A stretch of 64,000 nt of DNA, from positions 21,010,562-21,074,561 of the forward strand of contig OX388347.1 in NCBI GenBank assembly GCA_947579665.1, given 5' to 3'. This document shows positions 60,765 through 64,000 of the stretch, one piece after another (within the stretch, counting starts at the first letter, position 1; the number at the start of each line of letters is the position of its first letter). The translations under genes and the position numbers were made by a program. The DNA comes from Sympetrum striolatum (taxonomy: Eukaryota > Arthropoda > Insecta > Odonata > Libellulidae). A model generated the notes under the pieces. The model was not told the DNA's origin. It saw only the letters and a program-made list of their open reading frames with translations, and searched no databases.

Positions 60765-63700
60765 GTGAGTAATATTGTGTTGGTAGTACTTTTTATGAAG
60801 GTGCATACCTCAAAAGCTGTGTTCATATTGCACTTTTTTAGAAATGATCCCTCCATGACGGCATTTGCAAATTCTTCCATACCCTTGATGAGGTACCATT
60901 AGCAATTTGCCTTGGATGCGTCAAGGAGCTTGTTTAAAAATCTGAAAGTATTGTTTTATACGATTGCTGTACACCTGCTTAACTTATAATTACAAAATGG
61001 TATTCTAAAAGTCAATTGGAGACGAGTGTATAAGGCATTTGTCACAAATAGCTCCCCCCTTGACAAGTTTCTAGATCTACCCCTGACCTGAAGCTGTATG
61101 GCTTTCAGAGCCTGTATGAACAAGAGACTGATGAGATAGAAATCTCAAACTCAGGGTTTAAGTTGAAAGTGTAATCTATAAATTAGCAAGAGTTTAAGTT
61201 GAAAGTGTAATTATTAATTATAATCGGAAAAGCTTCTACGTAAGAGTTTAGTAACTCTAAAATACCCGAATAAAATAAATACCTAAAAGGTAAAAATTTG
61301 TATTAAAATCTGCTTAAATTAATCAGCAATATATTTAACAGAAAAAATGGAATATAAATGTGTGAATTATTATTTATATTCAGATAAAGAAATATAATTG
61401 GATATACGATATATTAAAGTTATCAACCCATTGAAAACAAAAATTAATACTTAAAATACTCTGGGATCCTAAAAAAAAATTGTAAGAATGGTTTTCTCGA
61501 TTTTCGACTTATAAGACATGAGGTAAAATCTTCGCAAAGATTATTTGAAGAATGTTTTGGAAAATATGGAGGATTTTATGCAGGATGAGATATTCGTAAT
61601 TAAGAATTTTGATTGCTAGAAAACTTATCAAAGTAATAAGAATGAGAATGGTTAGTGCCAATAAGTAAAGGATAAAGATTCTAGTAGGAATTCAAAGTTC
61701 TTCTTTTTTAAAGGATTGATGGTCTATAAAAATATCCTTCTGGCTCTGTTGAATAGTTGTTATTTATTTTTGTGAGTAAATTAGATAAATTTAGATATTT
61801 GTTCTCGCAATATTTCATGTTAGCGCTATTAGTACTTGTAGCTATGGACGATGCAAAATCTATTGTTAGGTGCGAGACCATAAATGATTAATTTAAGAGG
61901 TTTTTTTGTCCACATTCAGTTAAAATTTCCGAAGTAGCACTCCCACTAAAAATCATTTTCGAAACGGAAGATGCGAAATAGAGTTCTGCAAAAACAGAAC
62001 TTACCCTAAAATGTGCGGAACTGGTCAGATTTGTGTACGTAGCATGTGGGCCGCCTAATTTCTCAGAATTACTTTTTGGGTAATATTTTTGCCTCAATTT
62101 GTGAAATGACATTTTGAACAGAGAATGTGATATTCAACACTTTTAGGGATTATTACTTATATTAATTATAAAAAATACATTGGTTGTGAAAAATAATAGG
62201 GTTAATCGATGTAAAGAATGTACATACAGTCTGCTGCAGATGAAGTCTGCACTGTAAAAAGACGTTATTCATAGATATGTTTTAGGAACATATGCTGATA
62301 GAATAAAATGTGAAAAATAGATAATAGCTTCAGTAATGGAGAAGTACTGTCCTTATTTCAAATCTTCTATAGCTAAACGCTATAGTGGCACAAATTGCCT
62401 AGTTGCTCAGTTATGAAAAAAAAGATGTTAAAAGAACATGCTTATAATCTACTACTCAGTATTAAGAGCAAAAGCCGCTAAGGTATATCTCTTAAGGATA
62501 TGCGATATGTGTTTCTGTTCTCTATCGTTATTTAATTTTTGTTTTATTTCCCTATGCATATGTACGATATATAAAATATAAATAGGTCAGAAATCTATTG
62601 TAAGAAAATTTATTTACTGTCAGAGTTTTCATGTATTAAAATTAATATATTTCGAAGGAAAAATCAAATATCTTATCAGGATTATTTCTATTTTTGGTAA
62701 CTAAATTTAATTCCGATTCCTTCAGTTTTGACAGGGGAGTTCATTTGTAATAATGATAATAAAATTTACGAGTAATTTAATCTACTTCCATTAAGTAAAC
62801 TTTATTTCCGCCTTAAATTATTAATATAATATATATTAAAATGTTTAATACATTCCGTTATTTTTTATTTTTTCGTTTGGGGCTTTTAGATGAACTTGAT
62901 CCACGTTCATAAAGTCCAATTTCTGTTTTTGCCTTTGCTATAATAGAGTATTGGTAGCATCATTATACTAGTTATTGTTAAATAACTTACTTTTAGTTTT
63001 TTTATATTGATCCTTTCAGGCAGTTTTCCATGTAAACATAACATGTTATCGGTAAGAATGAGTTTTGCTGATTCGGTAGGATAATTTGATCCTCTTGGAA
63101 AAGTTTGCATAAATTTCATTCTTTCAATGAATCTGGGCCGTGTTTGGTTATTGAAATCTGTATCCAAGCAGATCTCTTTAGGAAAAAGGCTTAGCGTGCG
63201 CCTGCATGGATGATTACCCGCAGAACAGAAACCCGTAAGATATGCAACCACCCAAACGCGTCTGGCCTTCGCTAGAGCTTGATTTTTATACTTTCTGTCG
63301 GAGCATAAATCATTTTTGGAAGCTGCTAAACTAGTATTCAAACCAAATCTTATCGTTATTGAGAACGAAAAAAAATGTTGCCTAAACTTACGTTAAGCAA
63401 CAATCTTGTTATTTTTCATAATGGTGGATGAGATTTTAACCCGACTGGTCCTAAGATATTGAAAATGGGTAAAACACGCAGATTAAATGCACTGTAACGT
63501 AAGAGAACTGCTATCATATTCGCGCTTTCGTCCATTCTAAAAAAAGGTAAAAAATGAAAAATAAGTCCATTTCGAAAAATAAAAAACTATTGGAATGGGA
63601 TACTTTTTATAAATTATGTATAGAGAAAGTAATAAAATATATTTAATAAAATATTAATTTTTATAACAAATATTTCAAAGCGAAATTTAAAATTAAAGGA

Positions 63701-63929
63701 AGAACTTTTATTCCAAATAGCATTTCCTGTTCATCCTAGATGGTATATGTTTTGAACACGGAAAACTATTTTTCTTGTTCTCTTATTCCTAGTTTTGAAA
63801 AAGCAACTTAATATAAAGAAAAAATCGACCTCCATGAAATTTGATAATTTCCGTTTTTAACAATTTTAAAAACCTTAAATTATACAGCTCCCCGATTGAA
63901 GATATTATTTCCTTGAAGAAATGTAATTT
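60765..63929 (+). other. Start of the next intron; no exon recognised
   Basis: It begins with donor GTGAGT. The DNA is strongly AT-rich. GTTTAAGTTGAAAGTGTAAT occurs twice about 40 bp apart near 61156 and 61196. The minus frame 62907-63341 (144 codons) has no recognised domain. No CH-domain exon was seen. Confidence 0.65.
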
Positions 63930-64000
63930 GTAGTAGTATTGTTAAAACTGCTTGGACAGCTTGTGTCATTTTGCACTTTGGCTCCCAGAGGGAATCGAAC
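63930..64000 (-). mobile_element. tRNA-derived SINE, copy 3, cut by the window edge
   Basis: Read on the minus strand from 64000: GTTCGATTCCCTCTGGGAGC, then CAAAGTGCAAAATGACACAA, GCTGTCCAAGCAGTTTTAAC and AATACTACTAC. It aligns with the B box, body and (TAC)n tail of the copies at 8499 and 11339 with roughly ten differences, so it is older. The A-box half lies beyond the window. Confidence 0.82.

Noticed and set aside
61020..61090. GCTCCCCCCTTGACAAG...CTACCCCTGAC, reminiscent of arthropod repeat ends
   Set aside because: No second copy, inverted end or target duplication in the window to support a call.
62907..63341. 144-codon minus-strand frame, the longest outside the exon and the 331-codon run over it
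   Set aside because: No family resemblance, no splice or polyadenylation context, and composition like the surrounding AT-rich intron. A frame of this length can occur by chance in 64 kb.

Overview
The window looks like insect (at least arthropod) nuclear DNA. It is mostly AT-rich and non-coding, with spliced exons far apart, GT-AG splice sites, and several animal transposon types: a tRNA-derived SINE, a Mutator-like element, hAT and Tc1/mariner miniature elements, and Penelope-like fold-back relics. I see no bacterial operon, rRNA, functional tRNA or CRISPR array.

Layout. 1-24.9 kb is intergenic or upstream DNA carrying dated and undated repeats: a 77-bp Tc1/mariner miniature element, hairpin-headed elements, two near-identical tRNA-SINE copies, a decayed 2.8-kb Mutator-like transposon (13709-16496) and a 295-bp hAT miniature element with an 8-bp target duplication. 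About 25.1-27.3 kb is a GC-rich island holding the promoter/5'UTR and the first coding exon (26344-27262, 306 codons plus one base) of a giant cytoskeletal linker gene. The reading frame continues cleanly, in matching phase, into a 62-bp exon at 60703-60764 that begins an actin-binding calponin-homology domain. The wording of that domain fits nesprin/Msp-300 best, with other spectrin-superfamily proteins as the alternative. The two exons are separated by a 33,440-bp intron. The rest of the gene lies to the right of the window.

The large intron holds diverged and recent tandem duplications (165 bp x2 at 98.8% identity; about 178 bp x2; about 163 bp x2), LINE-type 3' tails ending in (TTA)n, a second tRNA-SINE type, and more hairpin-headed elements. 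A third tRNA-SINE copy runs off the right edge.

The most unusual observation is a family of at least nine short elements built as a fold-back hairpin (stem sequences differ between copies, but the apex keeps a TTCCACA...TGTGGAA core) followed by a shared tail of about 45 bp, like TTATGGAGTTCCAC...GATTTTAT. Three copies have clean 12-15-bp target duplications. The longer copies carry hammerhead-ribozyme-like cores, suggesting short non-autonomous relatives of Penelope-like elements or retrozymes.
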